A stretch of 64,000 nucleotides of DNA, taken from NCBI RefSeq assembly GCF_018614035.1, contig NZ_JAGGPA010000042.1, positions 1 through 64,000 of the forward strand, in the 5' to 3' direction. The number at the start of each line of letters is the position of its first letter. Within the stretch, counting starts at the first letter, position 1. Made by a program: the position numbers and the translations under genes. This DNA is from Streptomyces sp. ISL-96. GTDB taxonomy: Bacteria > Actinomycetota > Actinomycetes > Streptomycetales > Streptomycetaceae. The notes beneath the pieces are model-generated. The model was not told the origin of the DNA and did not search any database. It was given only the letters and a program-made list of their open reading frames with translations. Shown here piece by piece: positions 9,276-17,361 of this stretch.

Positions 9276-9297
9276 ATAGTGACCACCTCGTCACTAT
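9276..9297. promoter_or_regulatory. Palindromic candidate operator upstream of sepH
   Basis: ATAGTGAC at 9276-9283 is repeated perfectly as GTCACTAT at 9290-9297 with a 6-bp spacer, inside the 442-bp gap 9113-9554 that separates sepH from the lactone oxidase gene. No convincing gene is present in that gap; an 80-codon open frame at 9316-9558 has no family resemblance. The palindrome lies about 165 bp before the sepH start, in a position for a regulator of sepH transcription. The regulator is unknown. Confidence 0.45.
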
Positions 9298-9554
9298 CAG
9301 CGGCGGGCGTCCGCGATGAAGGCCGGACCCAGGGCTCGCCACAGTACTCCATTCGGGCCATGGGGGTGGACCGGCGCGCCACCGAAGTTCTCATGGGGTA
9401 CGGGAGTTGAGCCCGCCGGTTTGCCGCCGAGTGCCCTCTGTGGTGGCCTGCTTCACAGAATCGCCCGAAACGGAACTGTCTACTTCCCCCAAATGTCCCT
9501 TCATGTTGTGAGGTTGAACAAATGGGCCAGATGGGTGAGGCAGGCGAGATGGGC

Positions 9555-10883
9555 CTAGTCGCCCAGGACTCGGCGCAGGTAGTCGTTGGCGAAGAGCCGC
9601 TGCGGGTCCAGCCGGTCGCGCAGCGCCGTGAACTCCGCGAAGCGTGGGTAGGCCCCGGCCAGGTACTCGGAACCCCGCGTGTGCACCTTCCCCCAGTGCG
9701 GACGGCCGCCGTGCGCGATCATGATCCGCTCCACCGCGGTGAAGTACGCCTTGTACGGGGTGCCCCGGCTGAGGTGCACCGCGATGTACGCCGTGTCCCT
9801 GCCGTATGCCGTGGACAGCGTGATGTCGTCCGCCGGGGCCGTGCGCACCTCGACCGGGAAGCTGACGCGCAGCGGCGAGCGTTCGACCATCGCCTTCACC
9901 TCGCGCAGCGCCGTCACCGCCGCCTCGCGCGGAACGGCGTACTCCATCTCCATGAAGCGCACCCGGCGCGGGCTTGTGAAGACCTTGTAGGGAATGTCCG
10001 TGTAAGTACGAGCGGACAGCGCGCGGCTGGAGAGCTTGGCGATTGCGGGCACGGCTGCGGGGATGGCCCGGCCGACCGAACAGGCCACCTGGAAGAGCCC
10101 GTTGGAGAGGAGTTCGTCCTCGACCCAGCCGCTGATCCGGCCGGGTGGCGCCGCGGGGCCCGCGCTGCGGTTGTTGCGCTTGGTGTTGCAGTTGTCGGTG
10201 TGCGGAAACCAGTAGAACTCGAAGTGCTCGTTCTCGGCGTGCAGTGCGTCGAAGTCGGCGGTGACCCGGTCGAAGGTCATCGGCTCTTCGCGGGCCGTCA
10301 GCAAGAAGACGGGCTCCACAGCAAGGGTGATCGCGGTGGCGACGCCCAGGGCGCCCAGACCGATCCGGGCGGCCGCGAAGACGCCGGCATTCTCCTCCTC
10401 GGAACAGGTCAGCAGCGACCCGTCCGCCAGGACCAGTTCCATGGCACGGATCTGCGCGGCCGTCGAAGCCGAGTCGCGGCCCGTGCCGTGCGTACCGGTG
10501 CTCGTCGCACCGGCCACCGTCTGCTCCATGATGTCGCCCATGTTGGTGAGCGACAGGCCCTCCCGAGCCAGGGCCACGTTCAGGCGCTTGAGCGGAGTGC
10601 CGGCCTCCACGGTCACCGTCCCGGCCGCGCGGTCGATGTCGCGGATGCCGGTCAGCAGGTCGGGGCGGATCAGCACACCGTCCGTCGCGGCGGCCGCCGT
10701 GAACGAGTGGCCCGTACCGACCGGCTTCACCCTCAGGCCGTCCTGCGCGGCCCTGCGTACGGCCTCCGCGAGCTCCTCGGCCGAAGCGGGCGTCACTTCG
10801 CGCGCCGGACGGGCGGTGACGTTCCCCGCCCAGTTACGCCACGTGCTCGCCGTCCTGGACGCCGCCCTTGATGTGCTCGCCAT
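9555..10883 (-). CDS. FAD-linked sugar-lactone oxidase (D-arabinono-1,4-lactone oxidase type)
   Basis: The 442-aa protein has the N-terminal PCMH-type FAD-binding domain (VKPVGTGHSFTAAAATDGV, VEAGTPLKRLN, GATSTGTHGTG, about residues 50-150) and a C-terminal ALO domain with FEFYWFPHTDN. It would oxidise an aldono-1,4-lactone or sugar alcohol with O2 or another acceptor. Its start overlaps the end of the MFS gene upstream by 50 bp, and no later start codon precedes the conserved WRNWAGN block, so the overlap looks real and the two genes form an operon. Confidence 0.87.
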   Translation of the reverse strand: MASTSRAASRTASTWRNWAGNVTARPAREVTPASAEELAEAVRRAAQDGLRVKPVGTGHSFTAAAATDGVLIRPDLLTGIRDIDRAAGTVTVEAGTPLKRLNVALAREGLSLTNMGDIMEQTVAGATSTGTHGTGRDSASTAAQIRAMELVLADGSLLTCSEEENAGVFAAARIGLGALGVATAITLAVEPVFLLTAREEPMTFDRVTADFDALHAENEHFEFYWFPHTDNCNTKRNNRSAGPAAPPGRISGWVEDELLSNGLFQVACSVGRAIPAAVPAIAKLSSRALSARTYTDIPYKVFTSPRRVRFMEMEYAVPREAAVTALREVKAMVERSPLRVSFPVEVRTAPADDITLSTAYGRDTAYIAVHLSRGTPYKAYFTAVERIMIAHGGRPHWGKVHTRGSEYLAGAYPRFAEFTALRDRLDPQRLFANDYLRRVLGD

Positions 10884-12090
10884 CTCTGCCGTGCCCTCCC
10901 CGTGTCGGCGCCGGCGTCCGAAGCCGGCGGTACCCCAGGAACGCCACCAGGGCCGCGAGCGCTCCCGCCGCGACGGGCACCGCGTACCCCGCGTCCGCCC
11001 CCGCCGCGTCGATCACCCAGCCTGCGGCCGAGGAACCGAGAGCGACTCCGACGGCGAGCCCGGTTCCTGTCCAGGTCATGCCCTCGGTCAGTTTGGTGCG
11101 CGGTACGTGCTGCTCGACGAGAGCCATGGTGGTCACCATCGTCGGTGCGATGGAAAGGCCCGCGACAAAGAGCGCCACGGCCAGCAACGGCAGGTTCCCG
11201 GCCAGTTGGAGGGGGATCATACTCACGGCCATCGCGCAGACGCCCACCAGCCACCTGGTGGACGCCCGGCCCTTGAGATGCAGCAGCCCGAAGACCGCTC
11301 CCGCGAGGCAGGAACCGAGCGCGTACACGGCGAGGACGAGGCTGGCCGCCGCCTTGTGGCCCTGCTCCTCCGCGAACGCCACCGTCACCACGTCGATCGA
11401 CCCGAAGATCGCGCCGACCGCCACGAAGGTGGCCACCAGCACCTGGAGCCCGGGGGAGCGCAGCGCCGAGCCGCCGGTGTGCTCGTCGCGCGGGTGCGCG
11501 ACGGGCTCGGTGGCGCGCTGCGCGGTCAGCCAGAAGACGCCGACGGCCAGGAAGACGGCGGCGAGCAGCGGACCGGCCTCGGGGAACCACGCGGTCGACA
11601 GCCCGATGGCGATGATCGGTCCGAAGATGAAGCAGACCTCGTCGGCGATCGACTCCCAGGAGTACGCCGTGTGCAGCTCGCGCGGGGAGCCCCGGTAGAT
11701 CTCCGCCCAGCGGGCCCTGACCATCGAGCCGACGCTCGGTACGCAGCCGGCGCCCGCCGCGAAAACGAACAGCGTCCAGTCGGGCGCGTCCTGCTGGGCG
11801 CAGATCAGCAGCCCCGCGACGGCCGCGACCGCGACCAGGGTGGCGGGGCGCAGGACGCGGCGCTGCCCGTACCGGTCGACGTACCGCGATATCTGCGGAC
11901 CCATCACGGCGGCCGCCATGGCGAGGGTGGCGGAGAGGGCGCCCGCGAGCCCGTACCGGCCGGTGAGCTCGGAAATCATGGTGACGATGCCGATGCCCAT
12001 CATGGAAATCGGTATCCGGCCGAAGAAGCCGGCGACGGAGAACGCCTTGGTGCCTGGGGCGGCGAAGATCGCGCGGTACGGGCTGGGCAA
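10834..12090 (-). CDS. MFS transporter, TTG start
   Basis: The 418-aa, 12-helix membrane protein has the MFS loop 2-3 signature (SRYVDRYGQRRVLRPA, about residues 67-82). The substrate is unknown. The open frame begins with TTG at 12090 giving MPSPYRAIFAAPGTK, preceded by GGAG at about 8 nt; there is no better ATG or GTG before the first transmembrane helix. It is divergent from the ferrochelatase gene and co-transcribed with the lactone oxidase. Confidence 0.85.
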   Translation of the reverse strand: MPSPYRAIFAAPGTKAFSVAGFFGRIPISMMGIGIVTMISELTGRYGLAGALSATLAMAAAVMGPQISRYVDRYGQRRVLRPATLVAVAAVAGLLICAQQDAPDWTLFVFAAGAGCVPSVGSMVRARWAEIYRGSPRELHTAYSWESIADEVCFIFGPIIAIGLSTAWFPEAGPLLAAVFLAVGVFWLTAQRATEPVAHPRDEHTGGSALRSPGLQVLVATFVAVGAIFGSIDVVTVAFAEEQGHKAAASLVLAVYALGSCLAGAVFGLLHLKGRASTRWLVGVCAMAVSMIPLQLAGNLPLLAVALFVAGLSIAPTMVTTMALVEQHVPRTKLTEGMTWTGTGLAVGVALGSSAAGWVIDAAGADAGYAVPVAAGALAALVAFLGYRRLRTPAPTRGGHGRDGEHIKGGVQDGEHVA

Positions 12091-12198
12091 GCTGGCGCTC
12101 CGGTAAGGCGTACAGATGGGACCTGCATCTTACGGCTGCCCTGCGGCGTGCCGCACGGCGTTTTACCGCCGCCGCGCGCGAGTGGCAGGATCGTTCCC

Positions 12199-13329
12199 AT
12201 GCCCGATCAGCGCGATCCCGCCCCTTATGACGCCCTGCTGCTTCTCTCCTTCGGCGGTCCCGAAGGCCCGGACGACGTGGTCCCGTTCCTGGAGAACGTC
12301 ACCCGTGGCCGCGGCATCCCCAAGGAGCGGCTCAAGGAGGTGGGGCAGCACTACTTCCTGTTCGGCGGAGTCAGCCCGATCAACGAGCAGAACCGCGCGC
12401 TCATCGACGCCCTGCGCAAGGACTTCGCCGAGCACGGTCTGGACGGCCTGCCGGTCTACTGGGGCAACCGCAACTGGGCGCCGTACCTCGTGGACACCCT
12501 GCGCGAGATGGCCGCGGACGGCCGCCGCCGGATCGCCGTGCTCACCACGAGCGCGTACGCCTCCTACTCCGGCTGCCGCCAGTACCGGGAGAACCTCGCC
12601 GAGGCGCTCGCGACACTGGAGGCGGAGGGGATCGAACCGCCGCGCGTCGACAAGCTGCGGCACTACTTCAACCACCCGGGTTTCCTGCGTCCGATGGTCG
12701 ACGGGGTCGTCAGGTCCCTGGCGGAGCTGGACGAGGGCGTCCGGGCGGGGGCGCACCTCGCCTTCACGACGCATTCCATCCCCACGGCGGCGGCGGACAC
12801 GTCCGGGCCCGTGGAGGCGCACGGTGACGGCGGCGCGTACGTCGCCGAGCATCTGGACGTCGCACGGGTGATCGCCGAGGCCGTGCGCGAGGAGACCGGG
12901 GTGGCGCACCCCTGGCGGCTCGTCTACCAGTCGCGCAGCGGGGCGCCGCACATTCCGTGGCTGGAGCCGGACATCTGCGACCACCTGGAGGAGCGGCACG
13001 GCGCGGGTGTGCCCGCGGTGGTGATGGTTCCGATCGGGTTCGTCTCGGACCACATGGAGGTGCTGTACGACCTCGACACCGAGGCCACCGCCAAGGCCGC
13101 CGAACTCGGCCTGCCGGTGCGCCGGTCCGCGACCGTCGGCGCCGATCCGCGCTTCGCCGCCGCCGTGCGGGAGCTGCTGCTGGAGCGGGCGGCCGCCGAG
13201 CGGGGGCTGCCGGTGGAGCGGTGCGCTCTGGGGGCGCTGGGCCCCAGCCACGACCTCTGCCCGGTCGGGTGCTGCCCGGCCCGGGCCCCCAGGCCCGCGG
13301 CGGCGGGTGCCGACAGTCCGTACGCCTGA
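12199..13329 (+). CDS. hemH: Ferrochelatase (probably coproporphyrin ferrochelatase)
   Basis: It inserts Fe2+ into a porphyrin in haem synthesis; actinobacteria generally use the coproporphyrin-dependent route, in which this enzyme is named CpfC. The 376-aa product has SFGGPEGPDDVVPFLENVTR at residues 15-34, the catalytic TTHSIP motif, and the Glu-containing DHMEVLYDLDTEA. Cysteines in SGCRQYRE and a C-terminal cluster (CALGALGPSHDLCPVGCC) resemble the [2Fe-2S] ligands of mycobacterial ferrochelatase. The start is ATG 12199, and the open frame extends far upstream only as a shadow. Confidence 0.93.
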   Translation: MPDQRDPAPYDALLLLSFGGPEGPDDVVPFLENVTRGRGIPKERLKEVGQHYFLFGGVSPINEQNRALIDALRKDFAEHGLDGLPVYWGNRNWAPYLVDTLREMAADGRRRIAVLTTSAYASYSGCRQYRENLAEALATLEAEGIEPPRVDKLRHYFNHPGFLRPMVDGVVRSLAELDEGVRAGAHLAFTTHSIPTAAADTSGPVEAHGDGGAYVAEHLDVARVIAEAVREETGVAHPWRLVYQSRSGAPHIPWLEPDICDHLEERHGAGVPAVVMVPIGFVSDHMEVLYDLDTEATAKAAELGLPVRRSATVGADPRFAAAVRELLLERAAAERGLPVERCALGALGPSHDLCPVGCCPARAPRPAAAGADSPYA

Positions 13330-13358
13330 CCTTCGCCCTTTCGCCAGCTAGGAGAGCC

Positions 13359-14162
13359 GTGACTGATCCCCTCTTGTCCGAGCTGCTCGAACTCGCCCTG
13401 GAGGCCGCACGGCGGGCCGGTGCGCTGCTGCGGGACGGGCGGCCGGCCGATCTCGGGGTGGCCGCGACCAAGTCGAGCCCCATCGATGTCGTGACCGAGA
13501 TGGACATCGCCGCCGAGAAGCTGATCACCGGCTTCCTCGCCGAACACCGGCCCGATGACGGCGTCCTGGGCGAGGAGGGTGCGAGCAGCGAGGGCACGAG
13601 TGGGGTGCGGTGGGTGATCGACCCGCTCGACGGCACGGTCAACTATCTGTACGGGCTGCCGACTTGGGCGGTGTCCATCGCGGCCGAGCGTCGTGACGGC
13701 GAGACGTTGGCGGGGGTGGTGGAGGCGCCCATGCGGAGTGAGACGTTCCGTGCCGTGCGGGGTGGTGGGGCGTACTGCAATGGCGCCGCGCTGCGGGTGC
13801 GGCCTTCGCCGCCGCTCGACCAGGCACTGGTCTCCACCGGCTTCAACTACGTCGCGACGGTGCGCAGCCATCAGGCGGATGTCGTGCAGCGGCTGATTCC
13901 GAGGCTGCGGGACATCCGGCGGGGCGGGTCGGCGGCGATCGACCTGTGCGATGTGGCTGCGGGGCGGCTGGACGGGTATTACGAGCGGGGGCTCAGGCCC
14001 TGGGATCTGGCCGCGGGGGACCTGATCGCGCGGGAAGCGGGGGCGTTGACGGGTGGGCGGCCCGGTGAGCGTCCGTCCGGTGAGCTGGCCATTGCGGCGT
14101 CGCCGGCCGTGTTCGAGCCGTTGCAGGCACTGCTGGAGGACTTCGGGGCTTGGCACGACTAG
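13359..14162 (+). CDS. Inositol monophosphatase family phosphatase
   Basis: The 267-aa product has the Mg2+-dependent phosphatase signatures GEEGASSEG (first Glu), WVIDPLDGTVNYLYG (metal-binding Asp-x-x-Asp-Gly-Thr), and GLRPWDLAAGDLIAREAG (last Asp). Possible substrates include inositol-1-phosphate, histidinol phosphate or sugar phosphates; the sequence does not decide. The GTG start at 13359 has AGGAGAG just upstream and lies 29 bp after the ferrochelatase gene, so the two may be co-transcribed. A REP-like repeat begins directly after its stop codon. Confidence 0.88.
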   Translation: MTDPLLSELLELALEAARRAGALLRDGRPADLGVAATKSSPIDVVTEMDIAAEKLITGFLAEHRPDDGVLGEEGASSEGTSGVRWVIDPLDGTVNYLYGLPTWAVSIAAERRDGETLAGVVEAPMRSETFRAVRGGGAYCNGAALRVRPSPPLDQALVSTGFNYVATVRSHQADVVQRLIPRLRDIRRGGSAAIDLCDVAAGRLDGYYERGLRPWDLAAGDLIAREAGALTGGRPGERPSGELAIAASPAVFEPLQALLEDFGAWHD

Positions 14163-14163
14163 C

Positions 14164-14218
14164 AAAATCAAGCCCGTCCGGCGATTGAGGACCGGGGTCC
14201 GGGGCGGAGCCCCGGGGG
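14164..14218 (-). repeat. REP-like element downstream of the monophosphatase gene
   Basis: On the minus strand it reads CGGGGCTCCGCCCCGGACCC followed by CGGTCCTCAATCGCCGGACG. It is closely similar to the copy at 2500-2580 but here sits between genes, starting 1-2 bp after a stop codon. This is a typical position for such elements. Confidence 0.75.
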
Positions 14219-14227
14219 ACGCGCAGA

Positions 14228-14257
14228 GGCCCCGGCGCCTTCCCCGGCGCCGGGGCC
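14228..14257. terminator. GC-rich hairpin between convergent genes
   Basis: GGCCCCGGCGCC at 14228-14239 pairs perfectly with 14246-14257 across a 6-nt loop. It lies between the monophosphatase gene and a small minus-strand gene and is suited to end either transcript. Confidence 0.65.
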
Positions 14258-14291
14258 CTGCTCGCACTCCGTACGGTCGACCGGCAGGGGG

Positions 14292-14465
14292 TCACGCGCT
14301 CGGGGCGGTTACCTTTACGCCGTGTTCCGCGGCGAGGCGGTGCAGGTCGTCCAGCTCCGCCTGCTCCACCTCCGCCAGGAAGTCGTCGCCCGTTTCTCGA
14401 GCCATCGTGAGGTCGGATTCCGTGGCCTTTATGCGCTGCAGCAGGCCTGCGGTGAAAGCGTCCAT
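14292..14465 (-). CDS. Small conserved hypothetical protein (57 aa)
   Basis: The product is MDAFTAGLLQRIKATESDLT followed by a mostly helical, acidic sequence ending KVTAPSA. The heptad-like pattern suggests a short coiled coil. I start at the ATG at 14465 because GAGGGGG precedes it by about 8 nt; a longer frame adds 11 residues. I do not recognise a function. It is divergent from cutR across a 301-bp gap (14466-14766) that contains no other gene and presumably both promoters. Confidence 0.7.
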   Translation of the reverse strand: MDAFTAGLLQRIKATESDLTMARETGDDFLAEVEQAELDDLHRLAAEHGVKVTAPSA

Positions 14466-14766
14466 GGGTTGCGCCCCCTCGTCATGGGTCGGTGGCACGG
14501 GGGTGTGCCGGGGGTGGGTGGTTCGATCACGTGGCGTGCCGAATACAGGGCGTGATCGCGGGGTGTGAAGTCGTCCTCCCCACCCCCCGCCTCAGGAAAA
14601 CCTCAACTCGCCCAGGAATCATAGAAATCCCCACCCATGTCAGCCCTCCGGCCCCTTCGCGGTGTATCGCCTTACCGCCGGTTTATGGCCGAAAGGGGCA
14701 GGATGGCTGCACACAGCCAACGGGAGACACCTGCCCGCCTGGGCAAATCAACGGAAGGACTGCGAC

Positions 14767-15420
14767 GTGCGCGTACTCGTCGTCGAGGACGAGCAGCTGC
14801 TCGCCGATGCGGTGGCCACCGGACTGCGCCGGGAGGCCATGGCCGTCGACGTCGTGTATGACGGCGCGGCAGCCCTGGAACGTATCGGGGTCAACGACTA
14901 CGACGTCGTCGTGCTCGACCGTGACCTCCCCCTCGTCCACGGTGACGACGTCTGCCGGAAGATCGTCGAGCTCGGCATGCCCACCCGTGTCCTGATGCTC
15001 ACCGCTTCCGGTGACGTCAGCGACCGCGTGGAGGGGCTGGAGATCGGCGCCGACGACTATCTGCCCAAGCCGTTCGCCTTCAGCGAGCTGACCGCACGCG
15101 TACGCGCCCTCGGACGGCGTACGACCGTTGCTCTGCCGCCCGTGCTGGAGCGCTCCGGCATCAAGCTCGACCCGAACCGTCGCGAGGTCTTCCGCGACGG
15201 CCAGGAGATCCAGCTGGCGCCGAAGGAGTTCGCGGTGCTTGAGGTGCTGATGCGCAGCGAGGGTGCCGTCGTGTCCGCCGAGCAGCTGCTCGAAAAGGCC
15301 TGGGACGAGAACACCGACCCGTTCACGAATGTGGTGCGCGTCACGGTCATGACGCTGCGCCGCAAGCTCGGTGAGCCGCCGGTCATCGTCACGGTGCCCG
15401 GCTCCGGCTACCGGATCTGA
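14767..15420 (+). CDS. cutR: CutR response regulator (OmpR family)
   Basis: The 217-aa regulator has a receiver domain (acidic pocket E7-D8, phospho-acceptor D51 in VVVLDRDLPL, Lys in LPKPFAF) and a C-terminal winged helix ending in NVVRVTVMTLRRKLGEPP. It starts at GTG 14767 with AAGGA about 8 nt upstream. Identification as CutR rests on the neighbours (ferrochelatase, monophosphatase, then CutS and DUF4193), which match my memory of the S. coelicolor cutRS locus. CutRS is known to influence antibiotic production and the secretion-stress response. The kinase gene follows after 6 bp. Confidence 0.87.
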   Translation: MRVLVVEDEQLLADAVATGLRREAMAVDVVYDGAAALERIGVNDYDVVVLDRDLPLVHGDDVCRKIVELGMPTRVLMLTASGDVSDRVEGLEIGADDYLPKPFAFSELTARVRALGRRTTVALPPVLERSGIKLDPNRREVFRDGQEIQLAPKEFAVLEVLMRSEGAVVSAEQLLEKAWDENTDPFTNVVRVTVMTLRRKLGEPPVIVTVPGSGYRI

Positions 15421-15426
15421 CGCGCG

Positions 15427-16659
15427 ATGGCATCCACCCCGGCACCGCCCCTGGCGCCACCGAAACCGACCTGGGACCCGAGGGAGCAGGAACCGTCGTT
15501 CCCCTGGTTGCGCCCGACCATCCGGATACGGCTCACGCTGCTGTACGGCGGCATGTTCCTGATCGCGGGCATTCTGCTGCTCTCGATCATCTACCTGCTC
15601 GCCGCCCAGGCTCTGGCGGTGGGCAGTGAACTGCCGTTCAAGATCGTGAGCGGTCAGGTCAAGAGCACGGTCTGCGACCTGCCCGACGAGGCCACGCCGG
15701 ACCAGTTCAACGCGGCCATGAACGACTGCGTCAACCACCAGCGCCAGCAGGCGCTCGACGAGCTGCTCAGCCGTTCGCTGCTCGCCCTGCTCGGGCTCAG
15801 CGTCATCGCCTTCGCCTTCGGATACGCGATGGCGGGACGCGTCCTTTCGCCGCTCGGCAGGATCACGCGTACGGCCCGCAGGGTGGCCGGCACGGACCTG
15901 ACCCGGCGGATCGAGCTGGACGGCCCTGACGACGAGCTCAAGGAGCTTGCCGACACCTTCGACGAGATGCTCGACCGCCTGGAGCGGGCGTTCACCGCCC
16001 AGCAGCGGTTCGTGGGCAACGCGTCGCACGAGCTGCGCACACCGCTGGCGATCAACAGGACGCTGCTGGAGGTGCATCTTTCGGACCCCGAGGCGCCCCC
16101 GGAGCTTCAGCAGCTCGGCAAGACGCTGCTGGCCACCAACGAGCGCAGCGAACAGCTGGTGGAGGGCCTGCTGCTGCTCGCCCGCAGCGAGAACCAGATC
16201 GTCGAGCGCAAGCCGGTGGACCTGGCCGAGGTCGCCTCCCGCGCCATCGACCAGGCGCACGGCGAGGCGGCGGCGAAGGGCGTGGAGATCCGTGGCGAGC
16301 GCGCTCCCGCCGTCGTGCAGGGCAGTGGCGTACTGCTGGAGCGGATCGCCCTTAACCTGGTGCAGAACGCCGTGCGCTACAACATCCCCGAAGACGGCTG
16401 GGTCGAGGTCACCACCGAGATTCAGCACGGCCAGGCCCTCCTGGTGGTTTCGAACACGGGTCCAGTGGTTCCCGCGTACGAGATCGACAACCTCTTCGAG
16501 CCGTTCAGGCGCCTGCGTACGGAGCGAACCGGCAGCGACAAGGGCGTCGGTCTCGGCCTCTCCATCGCGCGCAGCGTCGCGCGGGCCCACGGAGGCCGTA
16601 TCATCGCGGAGCCCCGCGAGGGCGGTGGCCTCGTGATGCGTGTGACGCTCCCGATCTGA
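15427..16659 (+). CDS. cutS: CutS sensor histidine kinase
   Basis: The 410-aa membrane kinase has two transmembrane helices (about 33-66 and 117-140), an extracytoplasmic loop of about 55 residues, a HAMP segment, the H-box NASHELRTPLA with H201, N-box LVQNAVRYN, and G-box KGVGLGLSI. The loop contains two cysteines, C83 and C101, able to form a disulfide. Redox state of such cysteines has been proposed as the CutS signal. It forms an operon with cutR, and its likely targets include secreted-protein quality-control genes. Confidence 0.88.
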   Translation: MASTPAPPLAPPKPTWDPREQEPSFPWLRPTIRIRLTLLYGGMFLIAGILLLSIIYLLAAQALAVGSELPFKIVSGQVKSTVCDLPDEATPDQFNAAMNDCVNHQRQQALDELLSRSLLALLGLSVIAFAFGYAMAGRVLSPLGRITRTARRVAGTDLTRRIELDGPDDELKELADTFDEMLDRLERAFTAQQRFVGNASHELRTPLAINRTLLEVHLSDPEAPPELQQLGKTLLATNERSEQLVEGLLLLARSENQIVERKPVDLAEVASRAIDQAHGEAAAKGVEIRGERAPAVVQGSGVLLERIALNLVQNAVRYNIPEDGWVEVTTEIQHGQALLVVSNTGPVVPAYEIDNLFEPFRRLRTERTGSDKGVGLGLSIARSVARAHGGRIIAEPREGGGLVMRVTLPI

Positions 16660-16730
16660 GACGTTTCGCGCAGCCACGCGGCTGTTCGCTTTAAGCGGAA
16701 TTTTCGGGACCCGGCGCTGACCGGTCTGTG

Positions 16731-16744
16731 TGTGATCGATCACA
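16731..16744. promoter_or_regulatory. CRP-type palindrome
   Basis: TGTGATCGATCACA is a perfect 14-bp palindrome matching the CRP/FNR half-site spacing TGTGA-N4-TCACA. It lies in the 393-bp gap 16660-17052 between cutS and the DUF4193 gene, 309 bp before the latter. That gap contains no gene I can support. Binding by the Streptomyces Crp is a guess from the motif alone. Confidence 0.45.
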
Positions 16745-16900
16745 GGCTCGAATTTTCCTCCATCCACTCTCCGTGATCGCGAACTTCCCCGGAAAACCGG
16801 GAAAAGTCCGGGTTTCCTGGGGGTGAGATGACGGGAAGTACACGAGGTGGCGCTCGTGAAGTGCGACATTCGGACCGTGTACGGTCCCGATCGCCATCCA

Positions 16901-16927
16901 AACCGATCACCCCAGAGGGGATCGGTT
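16901..16927 (+). other. Hairpin upstream of the DUF4193 gene
   Basis: AACCGAT (16901-16907) and CCCC (16910-16913) pair with GGGG (16917-16920) and ATCGGTT (16921-16927), leaving a 2-nt bulge and a 3-nt loop. It could be a terminator for cutRS or an operator or leader element for DUF4193; there is no T-tract to favour the first. Confidence 0.45.
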
Positions 16928-17052
16928 GGGTGTCGATTGAGTAACAGACCTTGATGTGAGGCAAAATCTCCGCCTCAGGTCGGGCACAAGTCCGGCCTCT
17001 CACGCGTTACGTGCGCTGAGACACCGCAACTACCCAGAGGGGGAGAGCGACA

Positions 17053-17349
17053 GTGGCAACGGATTACGACACCCCACGCAAGACCGATGACGACGTCGAT
17101 TCGGACAGCCTTGAAGAGCTCAAGGCGCGTCGGAGCGACAAGACCGCATCGGCCGTTGACGTGGATGAATTCGAGGCGGCGGAAGGGCTTGAACTGCCCG
17201 GCGCCGACCTCTCCAACGAAGAGCTCGCCGTACGTGTCCTGCCCAAGCAGGCCGACGAGTTCACCTGCATGAGCTGCTTCCTCGTGCACCACCGCAGCCA
17301 GCTGGCCAGGGAGAAGAACGGTCAGCCGATCTGCCGCGACTGCGACTAG
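17053..17349 (+). CDS. DUF4193 family zinc-ribbon protein
   Basis: A 98-aa, strongly acidic actinobacterial protein whose C-terminus carries two Cys pairs, FTCMSCFL and QPICRDCD, that should bind one zinc ion. Function is not established; an RbpA-like or regulatory role is often guessed for such acidic zinc proteins, without evidence here. The start is GTG 17053, preceded by GGGGGAG. Confidence 0.88.
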   Translation: MATDYDTPRKTDDDVDSDSLEELKARRSDKTASAVDVDEFEAAEGLELPGADLSNEELAVRVLPKQADEFTCMSCFLVHHRSQLAREKNGQPICRDCD

Positions 17350-17361
17350 GTCGGGCCGGCC

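Noticed and set aside
9316..9558. 80-codon open frame between sepH and the lactone oxidase gene
   Set aside because: No ribosome-binding site of quality, unusual composition with many Trp and Pro, and no family resemblance.
10261..12198. Long in-frame extension upstream of the ferrochelatase start
   Set aside because: It runs antisense through the MFS and oxidase genes, has no domain resemblance, and ATG 12199 begins exactly at the ferrochelatase N-terminus.
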